Shown here piece after piece: positions 19,801-26,519 of a DNA stretch of 64,000 nt (the first letter of the stretch is position 1; every line of letters begins with the position of its first letter). The position numbers and the translations under genes are program-made. This stretch comes from JAHBNG01 sp039028975 (GTDB lineage: Bacteria > Chloroflexota > Anaerolineae > Caldilineales > Caldilineaceae): assembly GCA_039028975.1 (NCBI GenBank), contig JBCCHB010000053.1:30254-94253 (forward strand), written 5' to 3'. The notes under the pieces were generated by a model. The model had not been told where the DNA came from. It saw only the letters and a program-made list of their open reading frames with translations, and searched no databases.

Positions 19801-19816
19801 CAAGCTATTTATGTAA
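16808..19816 (+). CDS. FAD-linked 2-hydroxyacid dehydrogenase fused to Fe-S subunit (GlcD-GlcF type)
   Basis: 1002 residues. N-terminal PCMH FAD domain (about 45-260) with ITARGGGTSQAGQ and VWVEPGMVLDELN; FAD-oxidase C-terminal domain to about 555 with GEHGDGLVRAPF and FDPQNLFNPGKIV. Then two 4Fe-4S ferredoxin-type motifs (CSGVGACRK...MCPSY and CLECKACKSECP). At the C-terminus are two CCG domains (VCCGRPLISKGF and GCCGMAGSFGYEYYE). This single-chain architecture oxidises glycolate, D-lactate or related 2-hydroxyacids and passes electrons to quinone or another carrier. Next to a glyoxylate aminotransferase, glycolate is the leading guess. Near residue 247-263 is a short insertion made of N(V/I)P(G/E) repeats coded at 17545-17600. 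No ribosome site is seen before the ATG. Confidence 0.88.
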   Translation: MSEPLTATERPIAPANLTAFKDELTQRLPQQTSFDRFSRAMHATDASVYQILPIGVVTPESIEDICMVVHLCQKYGISITARGGGTSQAGQAIGHGISLDFSKRMNRLLEFNPEERLVWVEPGMVLDELNATLKPHGLQLPLDLSTSSRATIGGMIANNSAGTRSIIYGKTLDYVEALKVVLSNGEVIQIEPLDKESLASKVSQENREGTIYRTVKELGEMHQAEIEARYPNILRRVGGYNLDAFVPGSNVPESNIPGTNVPEDDTQPNQFNLAHMLVGSEGTLGLTVAAKLRVVPLPTHRILCVVQFEDLLEAMTATPVILMHNPSAVELMDRFMLGMTQGKLEFEPLRDFIVGDPGSVLLVEFFGHEKDALPERIDQLEADLQAREMGHHIHRAIGAEAQAKIWTLRKAALGLTMAETGDAKAISFVEDTAVAPEKLHDYIESFQQILAKYETSAGFYAHASVGLLHIRPVVDMKTALGVERFEAIANEVSDLVLEYGGALSGEHGDGLVRAPFQEKIFGPELYQAFCQIKAAFDPQNLFNPGKIVHAPALTSNLRFGPEYETPEVPTAFDFSDFGGVLRAAEQCSGVGACRKTLTGTMCPSYMATHNEKDSTRGRANALRLALTGQLEAAGLADEELRPVMELCLECKACKSECPTGVDMARLKSEFLHQYRQAHGTTFKDRLMSRMDWISKGGSWLAPLSNWMLSTPVASWLNEKGLGFDRRRSLPAFARRSFLSQWKQYQVTNESLANEPSPKQVSGNQTEVALFADTFNNYYEPEHLMSAASLIEILGGQVSVAPQVCCGRPLISKGFLEEAASQAAETAQALLPLAKKGIPILFCEPSCYSAVVDDHPKLLRGQQQVDAQTVASACHLVEEWAVQQPVQQSAVAIRPGPKKLLVHGHCHQKALVGVDAMVQLLSAIPDCEVTVLDSGCCGMAGSFGYEYYEISQKIGERRLLPAVREMGEEEVVVAPGFSCRQQIKHFTGTDAESITSLLAKLFM

Positions 19817-19830
19817 AAAAGGAGAAACCG

Positions 19831-20919
19831 ATGACTGAAATCGGACAACCGTACTCTTCGCTCGACACCCCCTTTCTCTGGACTGATCTCGATATAGTAG
19901 AATCCAATATTGCCATTATGGCCCGCCTCTTTGAGGAGACCAAGGTCAATTGGCGCCCACATACCAAAGGCATCAAGATTCCAGCCATAGCCCACAAGGC
20001 CATTGCTGCCGGTGCGATTGGCGTCACCTGCGCCAAATTAGGCGAGGCCGAAATTATGGCCGCAGCCGGCATCAAGGATATCCTGATTGCCAATCAAATT
20101 GTCGGCCCCCACAAACTTGCGCGTCTGGTCCACCTGCAACACCAAGCCGATGTCAAAGTGGCGGTGGATGACGCCGGGGTGGCAAGTCAGCTTAGTGCTG
20201 CCGCTCAAGCGGCGGGTGTGGAAGTAGGTGTGTTGGTCGAGGTGAATACCGGGATGAATCGAGCCGGTACAGCACCTGGCCAAGCGGCGGTTGCTCTTTC
20301 CCAGAAAATTTTGGAGATGCCTGGGCTTCGCTATGATGGCCTCATGGCGTGGGAAGGTCATGCGTTGGCGAATCCGGATCCAGATGGACGCAAAGCAGCC
20401 ATTGAAGAGTCGTTAGGATTATTCCAAAAGACGATTGAGGCTTGTCAATCTGCCAATCTGCCACTGGCCATAATCAGCGGTGGTGGCAGCGGTAGCACAG
20501 GCGTAACGCCGTTCCTTGGTGTGGTCACTGAGATGCAGTCAGGCGGTGCCCTATTTTCTGATACCAGATATCACGCTTGGTGGGATGGTACAACACCATC
20601 TATCTTTGTCCGAGCTATGGTTACCAGCCGCCCTACCCCTGAGCGTATTCTCTTTGATGCTGGTTTCAAAACGCTACCCCGTTGGGCTGGAGAGCCAGAG
20701 GTTCTCGGCATCGACCATGTCAAGAGCTTTAGTACGTCCGCAGAACACGGCGTGATGACGCTGACACAACCCAACGAGACGATTCAGATTGGAGATAGTT
20801 TCGATTTTATTATCGGTTATGGTGACTCAACAGTCTTCCTCCACGATCATCTCTATGGCGTGCGGAAAGGCATGGTTGAAGCTGTGTGGCCCGTTTCTGG
20901 CCGGGGTAAGCTACGATAA
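19831..20919 (+). CDS. D-threonine aldolase / D-serine dehydratase-like PLP enzyme
   Basis: 362 residues, ATG with AAGGAG seven bases upstream and only 14 nt after the previous gene. Fold-type III (alanine-racemase-like) barrel: DTPFLWTDLDIVESN, then the PLP lysine in NWRPHTKGIK, GVTCAKLGEAE, EVNTGMNRAGT, SGGGSGST for phosphate binding, and near the end FLHDHLYGVRKG, whose His/Asp residues sit at the divalent-metal site. The family contains D-threonine aldolase, D-threo-3-hydroxyaspartate dehydratase, D-serine dehydratase and beta-hydroxyaspartate aldolase (BhcC). The HDH arrangement, rather than H-x-C, points to an aldolase over a Zn dehydratase; this is an inference. All aldolase options interconvert glycine and an aldehyde, which fits the glyoxylate/glycine genes upstream. 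Confidence 0.82.
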   Translation: MTEIGQPYSSLDTPFLWTDLDIVESNIAIMARLFEETKVNWRPHTKGIKIPAIAHKAIAAGAIGVTCAKLGEAEIMAAAGIKDILIANQIVGPHKLARLVHLQHQADVKVAVDDAGVASQLSAAAQAAGVEVGVLVEVNTGMNRAGTAPGQAAVALSQKILEMPGLRYDGLMAWEGHALANPDPDGRKAAIEESLGLFQKTIEACQSANLPLAIISGGGSGSTGVTPFLGVVTEMQSGGALFSDTRYHAWWDGTTPSIFVRAMVTSRPTPERILFDAGFKTLPRWAGEPEVLGIDHVKSFSTSAEHGVMTLTQPNETIQIGDSFDFIIGYGDSTVFLHDHLYGVRKGMVEAVWPVSGRGKLR

Positions 20920-20953
20920 GCGAAAGACTCATGATGAGCCAAGGGAAATTCAA

Positions 20954-21859
20954 ATGAATAATCTGCCATTTGATAAGTCGGGTCGTTTCTGGCGCGGCAA
21001 TCTCCACTGTCATTCTACCAATTCTGATGGGCTGAAAACCCCCGAAGAGGTCTGCCAGCTTTATCGGGAAGCCGGCTACCATTTTATCTCTTTAACGGAC
21101 CATTTTTTAGCGCAGTATAACTTTCCGTTAACTGACACCCGCGTTTTTCGGCAAGACGATTTTACGACCTTACTCGGCGCCGAACTACATACGGATAAAA
21201 CTGAATTTGGCTCTGTTTGGCATATTTTGGCAAATGGTCTTCCATTGGACTTTGCGCCGACGTCACCGGAGGAGTCAGCGTCTCACCTAGCAGCGAGGGC
21301 GTTGGATGCAGGTGCTTATGTTTCAGTTGCTCACCCTCACTGGTATGCCTTGACTGAGCGGGATATTGAATCTCTTGGCAAGGTTGATGCCATTGAGATC
21401 TTCAATGGCGTGGCTGTTGATGCCAATGACCGAGCTGATAGTTGGCACATAGCGGATGTCATGCTGGGACGAGGCCATCGTTACACAACTTGTGCAACAG
21501 ATGATTATCATGGTCAAGTCTTTCGCAACGACTTTGCTCGGGGCTGGGTTTGGGTGAAGAGCGAATCACTGACGCCGGAGTCGCTTTTGAGTGGGTTGAA
21601 GAGCGGCCACTACTATTCATCAACTGGCCCTCAGATTCATGATATCCAGATCGAGCCAGGAAAAAGGGCCATGATCCGCTGCTCACCAGTAGATCGCATA
21701 CTGATTACAGGGAAGGGGGCAACTGCCGCTCATGCCTATGGACACGGTCTCTTGGAAGCTGAAATCGATCTGAGCCGATTCAAAAGCCCCTACTGTCGCG
21801 TAACAGTACGGGATGCCTATGGTGAGCGGGCTTGGTCTAACCCGATTTGGTTGGACTGA
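20954..21859 (+). CDS. PHP-domain metal-dependent phosphoesterase
   Basis: 301 residues from ATG 20954, chosen because AAGGGAA precedes it and because the longer frame would overlap the upstream gene. PHP motifs: GNLHCHSTNSDG (His18, His20, Asp25), FISLTDHF, GAELH, a VAHPHW motif, and a late TDDYHG. These supply the usual trinuclear metal site. PHP proteins hydrolyse phosphoesters of nucleotides, histidinol phosphate or sugars; this branch is the stand-alone 'PHP N-terminal domain plus beta-sandwich tail' type. It ends 2 nt before nagA, so the two are almost certainly translated from one mRNA, which suggests a phospho-sugar substrate. Confidence 0.85.
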   Translation: MNNLPFDKSGRFWRGNLHCHSTNSDGLKTPEEVCQLYREAGYHFISLTDHFLAQYNFPLTDTRVFRQDDFTTLLGAELHTDKTEFGSVWHILANGLPLDFAPTSPEESASHLAARALDAGAYVSVAHPHWYALTERDIESLGKVDAIEIFNGVAVDANDRADSWHIADVMLGRGHRYTTCATDDYHGQVFRNDFARGWVWVKSESLTPESLLSGLKSGHYYSSTGPQIHDIQIEPGKRAMIRCSPVDRILITGKGATAAHAYGHGLLEAEIDLSRFKSPYCRVTVRDAYGERAWSNPIWLD

Positions 21860-21861
21860 TC

Positions 21862-23061
21862 ATGAGCCGAATCGCTTTGCTCAATGGTCGAATTGTCCTG
21901 CCCCACCGTATTCTGGAGCATGGGGCGCTTCTAATTGAAGATGGGCGGATCACCGCAGTCTTGCCAAAAGGTGACTTGCCGGATCTGGAACTGGGAAATC
22001 GTTGGTCTAGGGTGGATGCTGGCGGCCGACTGATTTCGCCTGGGCTTGTGGATATTCATATTCATGGCGCTGTTGGACACGCCTTCAATACACCTACGGT
22101 TGAGGGGTATCAAGCCATTGTTCAAGAGAATGCTCGCCGAGGCATCACTTCTTTGTTAGCCACAACTGTGACGGCTGGTATCCCCGATTTAGTTGAGTGT
22201 TTGGCCTTTGTTCAAGAGTGGATGAGTACGGAACATTCCGGTGCCGAAATATTGGGCTGTCATGTAGAGGGACCCTATTTTTCATTAGCGCAGGCCGGTG
22301 CCCAGGATCCAGCGCATATTCGCAATCCCGATGACGGGACGCCAGAACAGTTGCTCTCTTACGGCGACTGTATCAGACTCTTCTCCTTTGCGCCCGAACT
22401 GCCTGGGAGTATAGCACTATTAAGCACTCTACAAAGGCTCAATATCGTGGCAGCAGCAGGCCACAGCAACGCCACAGAAGATGAGCTACAACGTGCTATT
22501 GATGGTGGCCTCCGTCACATGATCCACATCTGGAGTGGACAGTCGAGTACCGTTCGGGTGGGACCTTGGCGAAAGCCTGGCTTGCTAGAGGTAACGCTAA
22601 CATACGATGTGCTGACAGCAGAGATGATTGCCGACAATCGGCATCTGCCACCGACGCTCATGAAGTTGGCCTATAAATGCCTGGGGCCGGATCGACTCTG
22701 CGTTATTTCGGATGCTACGAGTGGGGCAGGGCTTCCAGATGGCGCTCGATTCCAAATGGGTGGGTTAGAGTATGACGTTCACAATGGCGTTGGAATGTTG
22801 CCCGATCGCAGCTCCTTTGCGGGCAGCACAACCTTGCTCAACCAGATGGTTGGAATCCTTGTCCAGGAAGTTGGTATTCCATTAATCGAAGCCATACGAA
22901 TGGCGAGCCTTACCCCAGCACGCATCATTGGTATGGATAGCCGAAAAGGCAGTCTGCAACCCGGCAAGGATGCCGATGTGGTCATTTTCGACGATGAATT
23001 TAACGCTTGCGGCGTCTTAACCAGAGGCCGTTGGGCGCTAGAGATGGAAGAAATCACCTAA
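21862..23061 (+). CDS. nagA: N-acetylglucosamine-6-phosphate deacetylase-like amidohydrolase
   Basis: 399 residues from ATG 21862, 2 nt after the PHP gene. TIM-barrel amidohydrolase: LISPGLVDIHIHG (metal site His-x-His, with HGAVGHAFN following), GCHVEGPYFS (metal Glu), AAAGHSNA, and VISDATSGAGLPDG with the catalytic Asp. It removes the acetyl group from GlcNAc-6-P to give GlcN-6-P, feeding NagB. One deviation: where typical NagA has an H-(L/I)-(F/Y)-N-A-M substrate loop, this protein has HMIHIWSGQSS. The barrel and metal residues are intact, so it is probably active, possibly on a related N-acyl amino sugar. Confidence 0.83.
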   Translation: MSRIALLNGRIVLPHRILEHGALLIEDGRITAVLPKGDLPDLELGNRWSRVDAGGRLISPGLVDIHIHGAVGHAFNTPTVEGYQAIVQENARRGITSLLATTVTAGIPDLVECLAFVQEWMSTEHSGAEILGCHVEGPYFSLAQAGAQDPAHIRNPDDGTPEQLLSYGDCIRLFSFAPELPGSIALLSTLQRLNIVAAAGHSNATEDELQRAIDGGLRHMIHIWSGQSSTVRVGPWRKPGLLEVTLTYDVLTAEMIADNRHLPPTLMKLAYKCLGPDRLCVISDATSGAGLPDGARFQMGGLEYDVHNGVGMLPDRSSFAGSTTLLNQMVGILVQEVGIPLIEAIRMASLTPARIIGMDSRKGSLQPGKDADVVIFDDEFNACGVLTRGRWALEMEEIT

Positions 23062-23065
23062 GGCC

Positions 23066-23140
23066 TAGGTCGTAAACAACTTGCGCGCTTCAATCGGGTT
23101 TAGCTCTACCAAATGGCTGAGTTATTTCATTCCCGTTCCC
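23066..23140 (+). repeat. Dispersed 75-bp intergenic repeat, family A, copy 1
   Basis: Begins 5 nt after the nagA stop. Shares the TAGGTCGTAAACAACTTGCG left end, a TTC-A-TCGGG centre and GAGTTATTT right arm with copies at 40197, 44111 and 56497. The ends are inverted (AAATAACTTG / CAAGTTATT type), so the RNA can fold as a hairpin. Confidence 0.75.
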
Positions 23141-23160
23141 AAAAAAGGAATACTTGTGCT

Positions 23161-23943
23161 ATGACAGAACCAATACGAACGCTCCAAATTGAGCAGCTTC
23201 CTATCGAGATCTATCCCAATAATGAGCTCATGGGACAAGCGGCGGCGCTCTCTGCCCAAGCCACCATTCAGGCGGCCATCGGGGCTAGGGGAGAGGCCAA
23301 TCTAATCTTGGCAACTGGCAATTCTCAGCTGACCTTCCTTCATGCTCTGCGCAAGCTAGAAGGCATAGACTGGTCGGTGATTACCATCTTTCATATGGAT
23401 GAATACCTGGGCATCGATCCCGCTCATCCAGCTAGCTTTCCCAACTTTTTGAAGGAGCACATTATTGACCATGTGCAACCAAATGCTTTTCATCCCGTTC
23501 CTGGCAATCCCGCTGATGTGGATAAAGCGTGTGCTGAATATGAAGCCTTGCTGCGCCAACATCCGGCCGATCTAGTTGCGCTAGGCTATGGTGAAAATGG
23601 ACATTTAGCCTTTAACGATCCACCTTATGCAAAGTTTGATGACCCTGTTTGGGTTAAGGTAATTCAGCTAGATGAGATGAGCCGTCGCCAGCAAGTTGGG
23701 GAGGGTCACTTTGGCTCCCTGGATGATGTCCCCAAAGAAGCCATTACCTTGACCATTCCGGCGCTATTGGCTCCTTCCCGCATTTTGGCTATTGTGCCTG
23801 AATCGCGCAAAGCAAATGCGGTCCATGATTGTTTAACTCTGGCCATCAGTGAAGATAGGCCAGGATCGATCTTGCGACAAGTCTCCCATGCAACCCTCTA
23901 CTTGGAGCAAGAATCAGCTAGCAAAATTTCGGAATTGGGCTAA
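23161..23943 (+). CDS. nagB: Glucosamine-6-phosphate deaminase-like protein
   Basis: 260 residues from ATG 23161, with AAGGAA ten bases upstream. The longer frame from 23113 starts inside a dispersed repeat and is rejected. Isomerase motifs: NLILATGNSQLTFL (phosphate loop, normally S-T-P rather than G-N-S), FHMDEYLGID (catalytic Asp in DEY), and GYGENGHLAFNDPP. NagB enzymes convert GlcN-6-P to fructose-6-P plus ammonia. In E. coli the last motif has D-G-H and E-P; here it is N-G-H and D-P. N occurs in some real deaminases, but E to D is uncommon. Following nagA, a role in amino-sugar catabolism is likely; the exact substrate is less sure. Confidence 0.78.
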   Translation: MTEPIRTLQIEQLPIEIYPNNELMGQAAALSAQATIQAAIGARGEANLILATGNSQLTFLHALRKLEGIDWSVITIFHMDEYLGIDPAHPASFPNFLKEHIIDHVQPNAFHPVPGNPADVDKACAEYEALLRQHPADLVALGYGENGHLAFNDPPYAKFDDPVWVKVIQLDEMSRRQQVGEGHFGSLDDVPKEAITLTIPALLAPSRILAIVPESRKANAVHDCLTLAISEDRPGSILRQVSHATLYLEQESASKISELG

Positions 23944-23975
23944 TCATCTCTAGAACAGTAACAAAGGAGAAATCA

Positions 23976-24797
23976 ATGAGTTCATCATCAGAATTTGATG
24001 TTAATGGAAAAGTTGCCATACTAACCGGTAGCACTGGTGTTTTAGGGGGTGCAATGGCCCGTGGACTTGCTGCATCCGGTGCCAAAGTCGGTATCTTAGG
24101 GCGTCGCCGAGAACGGGCTGTGCAGGTAGCAGACGAAATCAAAGATGCTGGTGGTCAAGCCATGGCCCTCCCTTGCGATGTCCTGGAGAAAGAGCAGTTA
24201 GAAGGAGTACGAGATCAGGTATTGGAACGTTGGGGGCGCATCGACGTTTTGGTCAACGCGGCAGGCGGAAATGTCTCGGCGGCCACAATTATGCCAGAGC
24301 AATCTGTCTTTGCCATGCCTGGTGACGCGTTTGATCAGGTTGTAAATCTCAATCTGAGCGGAAGTGTGCTTCCTTCTCTGACCTTTGGTCAAGTAATGGC
24401 GGAGCAGAAGAACGGCTCGATTATCAATATCTCTTCAATGGCAGCACAAAGAATCCTAACCCGGGTTGTGGGATATTCTGCGGCAAAGGCGGCGATTGAC
24501 AACTTTACCCGCTGGATGGCAGTGGAGCTGGCACAAAAGTATGGTAGCGGATTGCGGGTCAACGCCATTGCCCCCGGCTTTTTTGTAGGGGACCAAAATC
24601 GTCGGCTACTGCTTAATGAAGACAATACACTCACCACCCGTGGGCAGCAGATCATTGATCACACTCCCATGGCACGTTTTGGTGAACCGGAGGAGCTAGT
24701 GGGTACCCTCATCTGGCTCTGTAGCGATGCCTCCAGGTTCATTACTGGCATCGTCGTTCCGGTGGATGGTGGGTTTTCGGCATTTAGTGGGGTATAA
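23976..24797 (+). CDS. SDR oxidoreductase, fructuronate/gluconate-type
   Basis: 273 residues, ATG with AAAGGAG six to seven bases upstream, 32 nt after the nagB-like gene and therefore likely the last gene of this run. It shows TGSTGVLGGAMARGLA (NAD(P) loop), NAAGGN, the active-site Ser in INISSMAAQ, and YSAAKAA for Tyr-x-x-x-Lys, with a normal C-terminal GIVVPVDGGFSAFSGV. It is closest in feel to SDRs annotated as D-mannonate oxidoreductase/gluconate 5-dehydrogenase. Such enzymes reduce keto-sugar acids in hexuronate catabolism. Unlike the SDR at 10250 its DGG tail is complete. Confidence 0.83.
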   Translation: MSSSSEFDVNGKVAILTGSTGVLGGAMARGLAASGAKVGILGRRRERAVQVADEIKDAGGQAMALPCDVLEKEQLEGVRDQVLERWGRIDVLVNAAGGNVSAATIMPEQSVFAMPGDAFDQVVNLNLSGSVLPSLTFGQVMAEQKNGSIINISSMAAQRILTRVVGYSAAKAAIDNFTRWMAVELAQKYGSGLRVNAIAPGFFVGDQNRRLLLNEDNTLTTRGQQIIDHTPMARFGEPEELVGTLIWLCSDASRFITGIVVPVDGGFSAFSGV

Positions 24798-24858
24798 GGG
24801 ACCCGGTTGGCCAGAAGTGGGTGGCAAGTAATTACGATCTGTGGAGAGCAATCTACGC

Positions 24859-26055
24859 TCACGGTAATTTTAGCTTTTGGCCAACTGTGAGAATTGACTC
24901 GTCACTCAAGTTGTTTAGCCGCAAAAGTGCCTGCCAATTTACATTATACTTACTAGCAATTTGAATGATGGTTTCACCTGTTTGGACGACGTGTGTAGCT
25001 GGCGTCGCCGGACTGTTATCAGTATCGTCCGGTAGCGCTCTCTCCTGTTCTGCTTGCTTCTCAAACTGAGCGGGAACCCGAATAATCTGCCCTACACTCA
25101 ATACGGTTCCTTCGTCAAAGTTATTGATCAAGGCGAGAGCCTGCCATGTAGTGTCATAGAGTTCAGCGACACCTGCTAACGTATTTCCAGGCTGAATGGT
25201 GTAACCGCCATAATGCCCAACAGGCAGAGGATCGCTTGATTCAGGGCCACCAACCGAACCTGATATGCGAATCTGCTGACCAACACGCAAAATCGAATGC
25301 TCATTTAAGGAGTTGATAGAAGCTAGGGTCTGCCATGTAACATTAAAGCGGGTTGCAATGATGCTTAATGTATCACCTGAACGGACGGTGTATCGTCCAT
25401 CCGTTGTTGTAGGTGTTGCCTGAAGTGTCTTGATTTGGGGTGATTGGGATTGAGCGGCAACATGCGGAGCAACTGACTCAGTGCCAACAGGCCGAGAGGC
25501 AAAAACAACAACAAAGTAGTAAAGCTTGTTGTAAGGGTGGACCCTCATACCAACCCCAAAGTCTTGCCATTTGCGATTCAAGATATTGGCTCGATGAGGA
25601 TAACTATTCATCCACCATCTAATGGCAAGGTGAGGTGAACGAACTGACACCCAATTCTCACTAGCCGGATTTCCCGAACCATACCCTGAACGCACCACCC
25701 GCATCCGTACTGTACTGCCATCACTACCAATATGGCTATAGTTGCCATTGGTGACCATATCATCTACATGGCCCTGAGCAACTTGGTTTAGGATAGGGTT
25801 TAAGGAAAGGGGGGCAAGGTTGCTGCTTCCCCGAGCCTGATTGATCGCTTCTGCTACTTGCTGTGCCTCGGCGGATATCTGCTCCGACTGCAGTGTATCT
25901 GCGGCGAGTAGAGGTAATGGATAGAGTACAAAGTACGCGTATGTAAAAAATAGTAAGGAAACAGAAAGCACAATCCAACGGCGAAAAAGTGATAGATGAG
26001 TAGAATTATGCGCGTAGGTAGGTTGGGTGGATGCGCAAAAAAATGGATAGTACAT
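24859..26055 (-). CDS. Secreted CAP-domain protein with three LysM repeats
   Basis: 398 residues, ATG 26055 with no clear ribosome site. After a basic stretch, residues about 28-50 form a signal peptide or anchor (WIVLSVSLLFFTYAYFVLYP). CAP/SCP domain about 60-190 with INQARGSSNLAPLSLN, HVDDMVTNGNYSHIG, SENW and WMNSYPHRANILN. Three LysM modules follow, starting YTVRSGDTLSIIA, YTIQPGNTLAGVA and HVVQTGETIIQIA, each ending in a V-GQ-I/L-(R/K)-(V/I/L)-P/S type sequence. LysM binds peptidoglycan or GlcNAc polymers, so the protein is probably held on the wall. Bacterial CAP proteins have few proven activities. The gene is convergent with the SDR at 24797. Confidence 0.88.
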   Translation of the reverse strand: MYYPFFCASTQPTYAHNSTHLSLFRRWIVLSVSLLFFTYAYFVLYPLPLLAADTLQSEQISAEAQQVAEAINQARGSSNLAPLSLNPILNQVAQGHVDDMVTNGNYSHIGSDGSTVRMRVVRSGYGSGNPASENWVSVRSPHLAIRWWMNSYPHRANILNRKWQDFGVGMRVHPYNKLYYFVVVFASRPVGTESVAPHVAAQSQSPQIKTLQATPTTTDGRYTVRSGDTLSIIATRFNVTWQTLASINSLNEHSILRVGQQIRISGSVGGPESSDPLPVGHYGGYTIQPGNTLAGVAELYDTTWQALALINNFDEGTVLSVGQIIRVPAQFEKQAEQERALPDDTDNSPATPATHVVQTGETIIQIASKYNVNWQALLRLNNLSDESILTVGQKLKLP

Positions 26056-26354
26056 AGGTAATTGGGTGATTATGTTACTACAACTACAACACTGTAACGT
26101 CGTTCATCTGCGCCCATCTCTTCAAGCAAGATGCTAAAAGATGGCTCAAGTACTATACCGGATTGACTCCCGGAAAGAATCTATTGGTTACACAACTGCA
26201 TTATAATATTCTTTTTTTGTGAAACAACGTCAAATAAATCGTCAGCGTCGAATGATGGTACCAAAAACCTGTGAAAAGACCAAATTCTGGTTGATAGAAG
26301 TGATTAATATCCACATTAATACCCAATTTGTCAAATAAAAAGAATTAAGGTGTC

Positions 26355-26383
26355 TTGACGCTCTTGGATTAGCCTGATATAAT
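26355..26383 (+). promoter_or_regulatory. Sigma-70-type promoter of rpsA
   Basis: TTGACG (26355-26360), 17-nt spacer, TATAAT (26378-26383). Near-consensus hexamers at ideal spacing, with the predicted start about 26390. Confidence 0.8.
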
Positions 26384-26509
26384 GAACTTATCTTTTTCTT
26401 AAAGTTGGAATTAATTGTACATGTTCCCTGTCGGATCTTATAAACTGATGAAGAGTGTTCTTGAGTATTTTGCCCCAGTAAAACTTAAGGCTAAGCACTT
26501 TTCTCCTTT

Positions 26510-26513
26510 GGAG
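26510..26513 (+). promoter_or_regulatory. Ribosome site that favours a TTG start for S1
   Basis: GGAG lies 6 nt before TTG 26520 but 12 nt before the in-frame ATG 26526. Spacing favours the TTG, which adds only two residues. Confidence 0.5.
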
Positions 26514-26519
26514 TGATTT

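Larger units (their letters stand above)
26056..26519. other. Divergent intergenic region and rpsA leader
   Basis: 464 nt, A+T-rich. It carries the rpsA promoter (26355-26383) and about 130 nt of 5' leader, plus presumably an unlocated promoter for the CAP/LysM gene. No open frame of note. S1 often autoregulates through its own leader; no specific structure was identified here. Confidence 0.5.

Noticed and set aside
20789..20953. Extended start for the PHP protein
   Set aside because: It overlaps the upstream aldolase-like gene by 131 nt; ATG 20954 has AAGGGAA.
23113..23160. Earlier ATG for the nagB-like gene
   Set aside because: It falls inside dispersed repeat family A and has no ribosome site, while ATG 23161 follows AAGGAA.
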